A stretch of DNA of 64,000 nucleotides from Bdellovibrio sp. GT3. GTDB lineage: Bacteria; Bdellovibrionota; Bdellovibrionia; Bdellovibrionales; Bdellovibrionaceae. Where the stretch lies: NCBI RefSeq assembly GCF_037996765.1, contig NZ_JBBNAD010000004.1, positions 806,001-870,000 of the forward strand, read 5' to 3'. Positions 8,194 through 14,994 of this stretch are shown here, piece after piece; within the stretch, counting starts at the first letter, position 1; every line of letters starts with the position of its first letter. The notes under the pieces are model-generated. The model saw only the letters and a program-made list of their open reading frames with translations, had not been told where the DNA came from and searched no databases. A program made the position numbers and the translations under genes.

Positions 8194-9480
8194 TTAAGTG
8201 ACCTTTTGCCCGTTTGCCCAAAAGCTTGCCGATTCCACCAGGCCTGAAAGCACCGAGTGGAAGTGAGCCTGGGTTTGCAGCTTCTGTTTTCCGAAGCGGT
8301 TTTCAAGTTCGCTCTGGATAAAGGGCACTTTGGCTGTTCCACCAGTAAGACAGACCAAGTCCACTTGCTCCGGAGTGAGCCCTGCGGAATCCAGGCAGCG
8401 ATCCAGGCCTTCAAAGATTTTTTGGCGAGTTGTCATTGCCCAGTCGATGAATTGCAGCGCAGTGAATTGCTCCTTCAGCTCAAGTCCTGGGTAGTCGAAT
8501 TCAAACTCGGTGCTATCAGAGGCGGAAAGGCCTCTTTTGGTTTTTTCAATCGCCTCAAAGAACGGAAAGATCTGCTGGTCTTCAAGCAGAATGAAGAGTC
8601 TTTCGATAGCGTCCTTGTCTTTGACTGTGAGGGAGCACTTTTTAACTTCTTTGATGAACTCATAAGTGTCACGTTCTTTAAGATGAACAATGTGCGCCGG
8701 GTGATTCAGTTTTTGCGAAACCGCCGGAGGCATGGTCAGAACATTGCTGCTCATGGGCAGACGATAGCGGGATTTTGCACCGAAATGCTCGCTTAGGCGG
8801 TGACTCATGAAAACAGAATCCAAAGCGTCGCCGGCCATGGGGCAGCCATCTATCGCCAGCACATCTTTGTTGTCAAAACCTTCGGCGCGCAGACGAATCA
8901 AAGTGAAATCCGAAGTTCCTCCGCCAAAGTCACCGATAAGCACGATTTTTTCAGAGGTGACTTGTTTGCGGTAATCGAACGCGGCGGCCAGTGGTTCCGG
9001 TACAAATTGAACTTCCTCGAAGCCGGCCATTTTTGCGGCTTTTTCCATGCGATGCAAAGCAAAGCCATCAGCCACCGCATCCATAGAGTAGCGCGCAGGT
9101 CGGCCAATCACAGCTTTGTTGATGTGGTGATTCAGATGTTTTTCAGCGCGTTTTTTCAGCTCCAACAAAAAGATACCGACCATGTTTTCCAAAGTGACAA
9201 TGCGATTGTCGATTACGGTCCCCAGGTAGCTTTGGTTGGGGAGGTGGGATTTGAAGGAGCGAAACAAGCGGCCTTCCATGTCCTGATCGATGTATTGTTC
9301 AATTGCTTCTGAACCGTAGTAGCACAGATCAGGATTGGGGAAGTAAAGCAGTGTGCGCATTAATGTAGGGTCTGCGGACTTTGGATCCAACGGGAGTGCA
9401 CCGTGGACTTTGCCCTGATGGTAGGCACCCACCAGAGAGTTGCTGGTTCCGAAATCTATAGCAAGAAACGAGTCAGACAT
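8194..9480 (-). CDS. Hsp70-family chaperone-like ATPase (YegD type)
   Basis: 428 residues, much shorter than DnaK (638) and close to E. coli YegD (450). The actin-like ATPase domain is clear: phosphate-1 motif LAIDFGTSNSLVGAY at about residues 6-20, PEPLAAAFDY as connect/phosphate region, VLIGDFGGGTSDFTL as phosphate-2, and VCLTGGTAKVPFIQ as the adenosine motif. There is no canonical beta-sandwich peptide-binding domain, so it is not a general DnaK; its client is unknown. I use the ATG at 9480 (MSDSFLAIDF), which has AAGGA upstream, rather than an in-frame start 27 nt earlier. It is divergent from the Gre-type gene. Confidence 0.85.
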   Translation of the reverse strand: MSDSFLAIDFGTSNSLVGAYHQGKVHGALPLDPKSADPTLMRTLLYFPNPDLCYYGSEAIEQYIDQDMEGRLFRSFKSHLPNQSYLGTVIDNRIVTLENMVGIFLLELKKRAEKHLNHHINKAVIGRPARYSMDAVADGFALHRMEKAAKMAGFEEVQFVPEPLAAAFDYRKQVTSEKIVLIGDFGGGTSDFTLIRLRAEGFDNKDVLAIDGCPMAGDALDSVFMSHRLSEHFGAKSRYRLPMSSNVLTMPPAVSQKLNHPAHIVHLKERDTYEFIKEVKKCSLTVKDKDAIERLFILLEDQQIFPFFEAIEKTKRGLSASDSTEFEFDYPGLELKEQFTALQFIDWAMTTRQKIFEGLDRCLDSAGLTPEQVDLVCLTGGTAKVPFIQSELENRFGKQKLQTQAHFHSVLSGLVESASFWANGQKVT

Positions 9481-9540
9481 ATTGCAATCCTTCACTAAAT
9501 CAGTCACCCTAAAGAAACAATAGTATCACTGGAGTTGTTG

Positions 9541-10020
9541 GTGGATAAGAAAAAACTGATTGAGCATATTCGAGGTGAACTTGAAAAAGATCTGGCGAAT
9601 CTGACGGCAGTTGCAAAAGCCACCATAGAGGCTGTGACTCATGAAGAAAGCAAGCCTGAAAACGAATACGACACCCGTGGGCTTGAGGCCTCTTATTTGG
9701 CGCGGGGCCAAGCCAAGCGCATCTCTGAAATCAAAGAATTGTTGGTGATTTTGAAGCACGTGGTGGTCAAGGACTTCGGTCCGGATGATAAGATTGCCGG
9801 CACGGCTTTGATCGAAGTCGAACACAATGGTAAAACCAGTACGCTATTCATGATGACTCACGGTGGTGGGGTGAATGTTGATTTTGAAGGCAAGCGCATT
9901 CAAATCGTCACACCCAGCAGTCCTTTGGGAGAAGCTTTGCTGGATCTGTATGAAGGTGACGTCGCCATTGTAGAGCAAGGCGATCAGGTTCGCGAATACG
10001 AAATCGTTTCGGTAAAATAG
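9541..10020 (+). CDS. GreA/GreB-family protein
   Basis: About 159 residues. The C-terminal domain (about 85-159) has the Gre FKBP-like signature: TSTLFMMTHGGGVNVDFE, then VTPSSPLGEALLDLYEGD and REYEIVSV. Gre factors bind the RNA polymerase secondary channel and stimulate transcript cleavage in backtracked complexes. The N-terminus is helical with the conserved stretch KPENEYDTRGLEASYLARGQ, found in Gre-like proteins distinct from GreA itself, so this is probably an auxiliary Gre paralogue whose cleavage activity is unproven. GGAG at 9531-9534 lies 6 nt before GTG 9541; TTG at 9535 or 9538 is also possible. The stop abuts the convergent exonuclease gene. Confidence 0.75.
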   Translation: MDKKKLIEHIRGELEKDLANLTAVAKATIEAVTHEESKPENEYDTRGLEASYLARGQAKRISEIKELLVILKHVVVKDFGPDDKIAGTALIEVEHNGKTSTLFMMTHGGGVNVDFEGKRIQIVTPSSPLGEALLDLYEGDVAIVEQGDQVREYEIVSVK

Positions 10021-10905
10021 TTATTTGAAATTATCCATCAAGGGAATATCACGCTGGATGCCATTGAAGGGACCGCAGTAAACGGTGTCTTCAAGCCAGG
10101 TGATTTCGTTTTTCACATCATCCTTAAAGATGACCTTCGACCAAAAACGATTCGTATTGTCCCAGGAGTAGCCGCGGGATTTTAAGTGTTCCTTGGATTC
10201 AAAAGGTGCGGAGCTTGCAATCATATGAGTCATCATACGCTTCGCATTTGATGTTAGCTCCATCAAATACGGTTTTTCACTCTGCGTTTCGGGAATGCTT
10301 AATAGATAAAGAAGTGCATCCACATCATTCAGGGCGCGATGAGAATCAGTGAAGAAGCCATGGTAGATATTTAAAAGCTCAAGTTTGGGGCTGGTAAAAC
10401 CTTTGGAACTCCAGTCCACTTGTTTGAAAGAGCAACCCCAGATTCTTTCCTTGGAGGTTTTTGATTTGCGATCAATAAAGGGGCGGTCAAACTTGGCGTT
10501 GTGAGCAATCACCAGGCAGGATTCCGAGATCAGCTGATCAACATGGTTCCAGTCGATTTTCTGTCCTTCTAAGTCTTGATCGGTGATGCCGGTCAGGGAA
10601 ATGATCTCTGGAGACAGGGGGCGTCCTGGATCCTGAAAAGCTGAATAAGATTTTCCCAGACGCAGAATCTCTCCGGTGTTTTTGTTGAAATCAAACTGGC
10701 GCAGACCAATTTCGATAACCTGATCTTCATTTTGATTCAGTCCGGTGGTTTCCACATCCAATACCATGGCAGTACGGATCAGATCCTGATTGGTGTGCAG
10801 CCAATTTTCGGTGACATACTCTGGCGCGACAACGGGGCAGTCGATTAGTTTCTTCAAAGTGACGGTGTTGCCATCCTGTGATTTGCCGATCCAACGAAAT
10901 GCCAT
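10021..10905 (-). CDS. DEDDh 3'-5' exonuclease, DNA polymerase III epsilon-like
   Basis: 294 residues. The exonuclease motifs are complete: ExoI VLDVETTGLNQ (Asp, Glu), ExoII VIAHNAKFDRPF (Asp), ExoIIIe DSHRALNDVDALL (His, Asp). This is the DnaQ fold, which removes nucleotides from 3' ends of DNA or RNA with two metal ions. A C-terminal segment of about 90 residues (ESKEHLKSRGYSWDNTNRFW and WLEDTVY) resembles the extension seen in some stand-alone DnaQ-like proteins, and an N-terminal 45 residues precede ExoI. It is probably a repair or RNA-processing nuclease rather than the replicative proofreader, but this is not decided by sequence alone. The start ATG has GGGGGA upstream. Stop codons of this gene and the Gre-type gene are adjacent. 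Confidence 0.85.
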   Translation of the reverse strand: MAFRWIGKSQDGNTVTLKKLIDCPVVAPEYVTENWLHTNQDLIRTAMVLDVETTGLNQNEDQVIEIGLRQFDFNKNTGEILRLGKSYSAFQDPGRPLSPEIISLTGITDQDLEGQKIDWNHVDQLISESCLVIAHNAKFDRPFIDRKSKTSKERIWGCSFKQVDWSSKGFTSPKLELLNIYHGFFTDSHRALNDVDALLYLLSIPETQSEKPYLMELTSNAKRMMTHMIASSAPFESKEHLKSRGYSWDNTNRFWSKVIFKDDVKNEITWLEDTVYCGPFNGIQRDIPLMDNFK

Positions 10906-10968
10906 GTTCTATCCCCCGGTGCAGTTTAATGGCTGCGATTATTGTAGATCCTTGGGGGAGTTTCAACT

Positions 10969-12408
10969 CTATTCAACCATAACTTTCTCGGTATCTTTGG
11001 GGCGGCCCACCATTTCTGCGGGCAGCTGCCAAAATATCCAGGCAGAGCTGCAGGTGATCAGTCCCATGCATATGAATGCGGCACGGAAAGCGCCCAGGGC
11101 AAAGCCGCCGTCTGCTGTGCCGGGATAGTGGGCTGCGAAAGTTGAAAGCAGGGCGCCCGCTGCCGCAACACCGAAACTCATTGCCAGCATTTGCACCATG
11201 GAAAACAGACTGTTTCCACTAGAGGCCAGGCGTGGCTGCAGGTCTTTTAGCGTCAGAGTGTTCATCGCTGTGAACTGCAGGGAGTTCACGGTTCCAAATA
11301 TTAAAAGCTGAATGATGCGCAGCCACTGGGGTTGGTTTTCGGTGATCACAGCAAAGCTCGCCATCATGATCCCCAACATCAGTGTGTTGTAAACCAGAGT
11401 GTTGCGATAGCCCCAGCGAGTTATCAATGGTGTTGCCAGTTTTTTCGCGTAGATCCCGGCCAGGGCAACGGGGATCATCGTCATGCCGGCCTCAAAGGGA
11501 GAGTAGTGCAAGCTGATTTGTAAAAACAAGGGAATCAGGAAGGGCATGCTGCTGCTGCCGATACGGGCAAACAGATTTCCCAGGAGTCCGATGGTGTATG
11601 TTGAGGATTGAAACAACGAAAGAGAAAACAGCGGGCGGTGTGCGCGGCGTGCATGCAGCCAATAGGCACTCAGTGATGCCAATCCGAAAATCACCAAAAT
11701 CAAAACGGTTGCTTGGGGGAAGCCCAGTTCAGACATTCCATCCAAGGCCAATGAGATCATCACCATGCTTAGTGAAAGAAGAATAAAACCGGTGATATCA
11801 AACTTCGTCGTTTCCACGCCGCGAATGTCGGGCATGTCGATGTAGGTGGCGATGCAACCAATAATTCCCACAGGTAAATTGATTAGAAATATCCAGTGCC
11901 ACGAAGCGTACTCGACCAGGTAGCCCCCTAAAGTGGGGCCAATCAGTGGGCCGATCAAGGCAGGGATTGTGACAAAGCTGATGGCGCGTAAAAACTGATG
12001 TGCTGGGAATGCGCGCAGGACGGCCAAGCGTCCAACCGGCATCATCATTGCTCCTCCCATCCCTTGCAGTACCCGGGAAGCTACCAGCTGGGTCAATGTC
12101 TGAGAGACCGCACAACAAAGTGATCCTAATGTAAATATGAGGATCGCCGAGAAGAAGACTTTTCTTGTGCCGAAGCGATCCGCGATCCAACCCGATGCGG
12201 GAATGAGGACAGCGATTGTTAAGGCGTAGGCAATGACTACTGCCTGCATCATGAAAGGGCTGGTGTTCAGGCTTTTGGCCATCGAAGGGAGCGCTGTATT
12301 AACAATCGTCGCGTCCAGCGTTTCCATGAAAAAGCCGATGGCGACCAACCATAGCAGGCGGTTGGATGACGGTGATGCTGTGTAAGTGGAAGTCGGAGAC
12401 GTGGACAT
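10969..12408 (-). CDS. MFS drug exporter, DHA2 (EmrB/QacA) type
   Basis: 479 residues, about 14 hydrophobic segments. Family motifs: LDATIVNTALPSMAKSL in helix 1 (motif D1), DRFGTRKVFF (motif A), RVLQGMGGAMMMPVG (motif B), and PLIGPTLGGYLVEYASWHW with FLINLPVGI (motif C). These exporters use the proton gradient to expel drugs or lipophilic compounds across the inner membrane. No EmrA-type adaptor is next to it. Initiation at ATG 12408 is supported by GAGG. The promoter region of the divergent PAP2 operon lies just upstream. Confidence 0.88.
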   Translation of the reverse strand: MSTSPTSTYTASPSSNRLLWLVAIGFFMETLDATIVNTALPSMAKSLNTSPFMMQAVVIAYALTIAVLIPASGWIADRFGTRKVFFSAILIFTLGSLCCAVSQTLTQLVASRVLQGMGGAMMMPVGRLAVLRAFPAHQFLRAISFVTIPALIGPLIGPTLGGYLVEYASWHWIFLINLPVGIIGCIATYIDMPDIRGVETTKFDITGFILLSLSMVMISLALDGMSELGFPQATVLILVIFGLASLSAYWLHARRAHRPLFSLSLFQSSTYTIGLLGNLFARIGSSSMPFLIPLFLQISLHYSPFEAGMTMIPVALAGIYAKKLATPLITRWGYRNTLVYNTLMLGIMMASFAVITENQPQWLRIIQLLIFGTVNSLQFTAMNTLTLKDLQPRLASSGNSLFSMVQMLAMSFGVAAAGALLSTFAAHYPGTADGGFALGAFRAAFICMGLITCSSAWIFWQLPAEMVGRPKDTEKVMVE

Positions 12409-12467
12409 AGAATTGCCTCGGATTCAGTTATACTCCTCTTTCTAAAGGACAGCAAAATAAGATCGCT

Positions 12468-12497
12468 TTGACGTCGTTGTTGAAAAGCAGTTAGACT
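12468..12497 (+). promoter_or_regulatory. Promoter abutting the PAP2 operon start
   Basis: TTGACG (12468-12473), 18-nt spacer, TAGACT (12492-12497). Six nt later the ATG at 12504 begins, with no Shine-Dalgarno, so the mRNA is probably leaderless. Confidence 0.6.
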
Positions 12498-12503
12498 TTC
12501 TAA

Positions 12504-13253
12504 ATGAAATTTCTGCGCCTGTTAATTACCAGTCTCGTATTCACATTTTCTTGTTTGGATTTTGGATTTTCTTCTGATGGTTTACATTGGAATGATCCTA
12601 CTGATTCCAAACCATTTTTTCCATGGTTGTGGGAGGATCAATTCAAACCCACAATCGTGAAAGGTTTTGATGAAACCGGTGCGCGAATTATCATCGGCGG
12701 TTTGATGGCTTCCGCGATTGCCGGAACACAGGATGATAAGGTCCATGAATACACCATGAATCATGAGACAATGTCGGATGATTGGAGACAATTGGGTGCG
12801 ATGTTGGGGAGTGGCGGTCCGGGTGTTATTCTGGCGGCGTCCCAACTTTGGTGGGATCAGCCTGCGGGGCTTCAAGCAATTCGCGCAATGGCTTTGACGA
12901 CTTTGACTCACGTGACGTTGGCAGCCAGTATCAATCGCACGCGCCCGACAGGGGATCGTGGTTGGTCTTGGCCCTCAGGGCACACCTCCAATGCCTTTGC
13001 GATTGCGACTTCATTTGCGTACTCCTACGGTCCGTGGGTTGGTACGGCGGCTTTTACGACGGCGACTTTTATCGGGGCCTCAAGAATTGCCTCGCAGGTT
13101 CATTGGTTGAGCGACACGGTAGCAGCAGCAGCTTTGGGTTTTTACTGGGGGCGTGCGAGTGCTTTGGTTACCAAAGGCGACAAGGATCCGATTTCATTTT
13201 ATCCGGTGCCAGTGCCGGGAGGTTTGATTGTTAACTATTCAAAAAGTTTCTAG
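12504..13253 (+). CDS. PAP2-superfamily phosphatase, secreted or membrane-linked
   Basis: 249 residues with an N-terminal signal peptide (hydrophobic core about 5-22). The three acid-phosphatase motifs are present: INRTRPTGDRGW (K/RxxxxxxRP type), SWPSGHTSNAFA (PSGH) and ASRIASQVHWLSDTVAAA (SRxxxxxHxxxD). PAP2 enzymes remove phosphate from lipid phosphates such as phosphatidate, undecaprenyl-pyrophosphate or lipid A. It is the first gene of a three-gene operon; the next gene overlaps it by 26 nt and the third overlaps by ATGA. The company of a DUF3943 protein and a beta-barrel suggests an outer-envelope lipid job (inference). Confidence 0.88.
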   Translation: MKFLRLLITSLVFTFSCLDFGFSSDGLHWNDPTDSKPFFPWLWEDQFKPTIVKGFDETGARIIIGGLMASAIAGTQDDKVHEYTMNHETMSDDWRQLGAMLGSGGPGVILAASQLWWDQPAGLQAIRAMALTTLTHVTLAASINRTRPTGDRGWSWPSGHTSNAFAIATSFAYSYGPWVGTAAFTTATFIGASRIASQVHWLSDTVAAAALGFYWGRASALVTKGDKDPISFYPVPVPGGLIVNYSKSF

Positions 13254-13923
13254 CACTCTGCTTGCTTTGCTTCTGCTGTTCACGGCAGGGCACAGCTTTG
13301 CCCAAGTCTCGGCGGAGGCAGGCAGTGGTTCGGTCATCGTTGAGAAAAAGCCTTCAAATCTTTTTGAAGACTATCGGCACCTTCCCAGAACGGATATCGA
13401 ACCAGGTGAAAAATGGAAGTACTTTGGGGTCATGTATGGACTGCAGTGGGCTGTGTATCTAGTAACTCAATGGGAGACCATCGAGGATCACGGTTCATTT
13501 GATAACTTTTTCGATCATGCTCTTCATCCGGATTATGACAAAGACACTTACGACTACAACATTTTCAAACATGCGTATTCGGGGCAGCTTTACTATCAAT
13601 TCTATCGTTCGCGGGGCTATGACGAAGTAACCGCATTCTATTGGACTATTGGTTCTTCGTTGGCATTTGAGTTTGCCATTGAACCTTTGACTGAAGTTCC
13701 AAGTTTACAGGATATCTATCTGACGCCGGTCTTGGGAACGATTGTGGGTGTGGGATTTGAAAATCTCAGTTTTTATTTTCACTCCAAAAAGACCTGGCCG
13801 AATCGACTCTTGGGTTACATCTTCAATCCCTTCACCTTGTTGCCTGATTCACATTACGGATATGTGGCTCCGATTGTTTCGGATAAGTTTAAGGGCGTAA
13901 ATGTTGGTTGGAGTTTTGAATGA
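13228..13923 (+). CDS. DUF3943-type envelope protein
   Basis: 231 residues. A signal peptide (STLLALLLLFTAGHSFA, cleavage around residue 25) precedes a mature protein rich in aromatic residues. HAYSGQLYYQFYRSRGYDE, SSLAFEFAIEPLTEVPSLQD and LTPVLGTIVGVGFEN match the DUF3943 pattern as I know it; molecular function is unknown. The start is an unusual TTG inside the end of the PAP2 gene, chosen because GGGAGG at 13217-13222 sits 5 nt before it; translation is likely coupled. Paired PAP2 and DUF3943 genes suggest a shared envelope pathway. Confidence 0.75.
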   Translation: MLTIQKVSSTLLALLLLFTAGHSFAQVSAEAGSGSVIVEKKPSNLFEDYRHLPRTDIEPGEKWKYFGVMYGLQWAVYLVTQWETIEDHGSFDNFFDHALHPDYDKDTYDYNIFKHAYSGQLYYQFYRSRGYDEVTAFYWTIGSSLAFEFAIEPLTEVPSLQDIYLTPVLGTIVGVGFENLSFYFHSKKTWPNRLLGYIFNPFTLLPDSHYGYVAPIVSDKFKGVNVGWSFE

Positions 13924-14627
13924 AACTAAAAGTGTTGCTGTCAGTACTTCTTACGCTGGTTTCTCTTTCGAGCTTCGCGCAAGATCAGAAGGACTATTTA
14001 CTTAAAGGCACGGCCGTTGAGGAGTACATCGTTCAACCGACTGCCATTGATGAGATTTGGAAAGAAGGAACTCATATTGCGGCGGGCTTGGGAATTACCG
14101 GTGGTGCCTACATTGTTGAAGGTGTTTCTCGGGATTTTGGCGGGGGCTTGGCTGGTAAAACCGATGTCGGCTATTACCTCAATGACAAATGGGCACTGGA
14201 AGCGAGTTCTTATATTAAGTTTGCCCGGGTGAATGACTATCGTGTCTGGGGAACAATTTTGTCGGTGGGATTTCGCTATCGTTTGCCGGAAGGTTGGTTT
14301 GATGAGCAGGTTCCGTACTTCAGGGCCTTCACTGGTGCAAATATCAACGTCGTCTATCTGGATGGCCGCAAGATTCCCGAGTTTGATGAAGTCTATAACC
14401 GCATTCAATTCGAGGGCCCGATGGTGGGTATTGCCTTGGGCGGGATGAGACTATCCAAAACCAAGAAAGTTTTATTCTGGGAAGTGGCTGCAACAGGGGA
14501 GTGGATGGTGCGGGAAAGTGGCATCCAAATGGATAAAGATGTGCCTGTTGTTGTGGCAAGGGCCTCGTTGGATGGGCGCTCCCAGCTTTATTCCGTCTAT
14601 GTGACCTTGGGTGGCTTCATATTTTAA
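13920..14627 (+). CDS. Secreted outer-membrane beta-barrel-like protein
   Basis: 235 residues. A signal peptide (MKLKVLLSVLLTLVSLSSFA, cleavage after about residue 20) is followed by alternating hydrophobic strands, for example DVGYYLNDKWALEASSYIKF, GTILSVGFRYRLPE and VLFWEVAATGEWMV, and it ends in Phe (TLGGFIF), the terminal aromatic recognised by the Bam complex. It looks like a small outer-membrane barrel of eight or so strands. I do not recognise a specific family. The ATG overlaps the stop of the DUF3943 gene (ATGA), so it is co-translated with the envelope operon. Confidence 0.7.
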   Translation: MKLKVLLSVLLTLVSLSSFAQDQKDYLLKGTAVEEYIVQPTAIDEIWKEGTHIAAGLGITGGAYIVEGVSRDFGGGLAGKTDVGYYLNDKWALEASSYIKFARVNDYRVWGTILSVGFRYRLPEGWFDEQVPYFRAFTGANINVVYLDGRKIPEFDEVYNRIQFEGPMVGIALGGMRLSKTKKVLFWEVAATGEWMVRESGIQMDKDVPVVVARASLDGRSQLYSVYVTLGGFIF

Positions 14628-14647
14628 TCGTAACGCCGCGCCCAAAG

Positions 14648-14675
14648 TTGACCTTTGGGTAAAGACGGGTATCAT
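14648..14675 (+). promoter_or_regulatory. Promoter of tRNA-Leu
   Basis: TTGACC (14648-14653), 16-nt spacer, TATCAT (14670-14675). Transcription would start around 14682, nine nt before the mature tRNA. The -35 box lies in the loop and arm of a CCCAAAG/CTTTGGG hairpin (14641-14659). Confidence 0.6.
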
Positions 14676-14690
14676 CTGTGCTTCACGATT

Positions 14691-14782
14691 GCCTCGGTGG
14701 CGAAATTGGTAGACGCACAGGACTTAAAATCCTGGGATTCCTTTACCGGGTCGTGCCGGTTCGATTCCGGCCCGAGGCACCA
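14691..14782 (+). tRNA. tRNA-Leu (anticodon UAA), CCA encoded
   Basis: A class II tRNA with a long variable arm. The acceptor arms GCCTCGG (14691-14697) and CCGAGGC (14772-14778) pair perfectly, followed by discriminator A and genomic CCA. The D-loop has the AATTGGTAGACGC sequence, the anticodon loop is CTTAAAA giving UAA, and the T-arm is CCGGTTCGATTCCGG. It reads UUA (and UUG by wobble). The 3' end is part of a 23-nt inverted repeat (see 14777-14926). Confidence 0.97.
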
Positions 14783-14926
14783 TTCTCTCTCCAAATTTCT
14801 TCGGACAGTCCTCGTTCTTTTTTTCATACGGTTAGTTTTGCTGATTTATTGGTTCAATGATTTTTTTGTGGCTTCGTTGTGGCTACAGAGTACTGCGGAA
14901 CTTGAAATTTGGAGAGAGAATGGTGC
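14777..14926. repeat. Perfect 23-nt inverted repeat over the tRNA-Leu 3' end
   Basis: Arm 1 is 14777-14799, covering the last two acceptor bases, the discriminator, CCA and 17 nt of trailer. Arm 2 is 14904-14926 and is its exact reverse complement. Similarity extends further with one indel (the CGAG/CGA acceptor bases). The 104-nt loop holds a T-rich stretch and no gene. Confidence 0.85.
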
Positions 14927-14951
14927 TCGTGGTTTAACCGACCCACTCGCC

Positions 14952-14985
14952 AAAAAAAAGAAGGCACTGATTTTTAGTCAGTGCC
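14952..14985 (-). terminator. Terminator of the tailspike-like gene
   Basis: GGCACTGA / TCAGTGCC stem (14963-14985), followed on the minus strand by a run of T (plus-strand A run 14952-14959). A similar GCACTG hairpin ends the MerR gene at 17104-17124. Confidence 0.85.
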
Positions 14986-14994
14986 CTGATGGAT

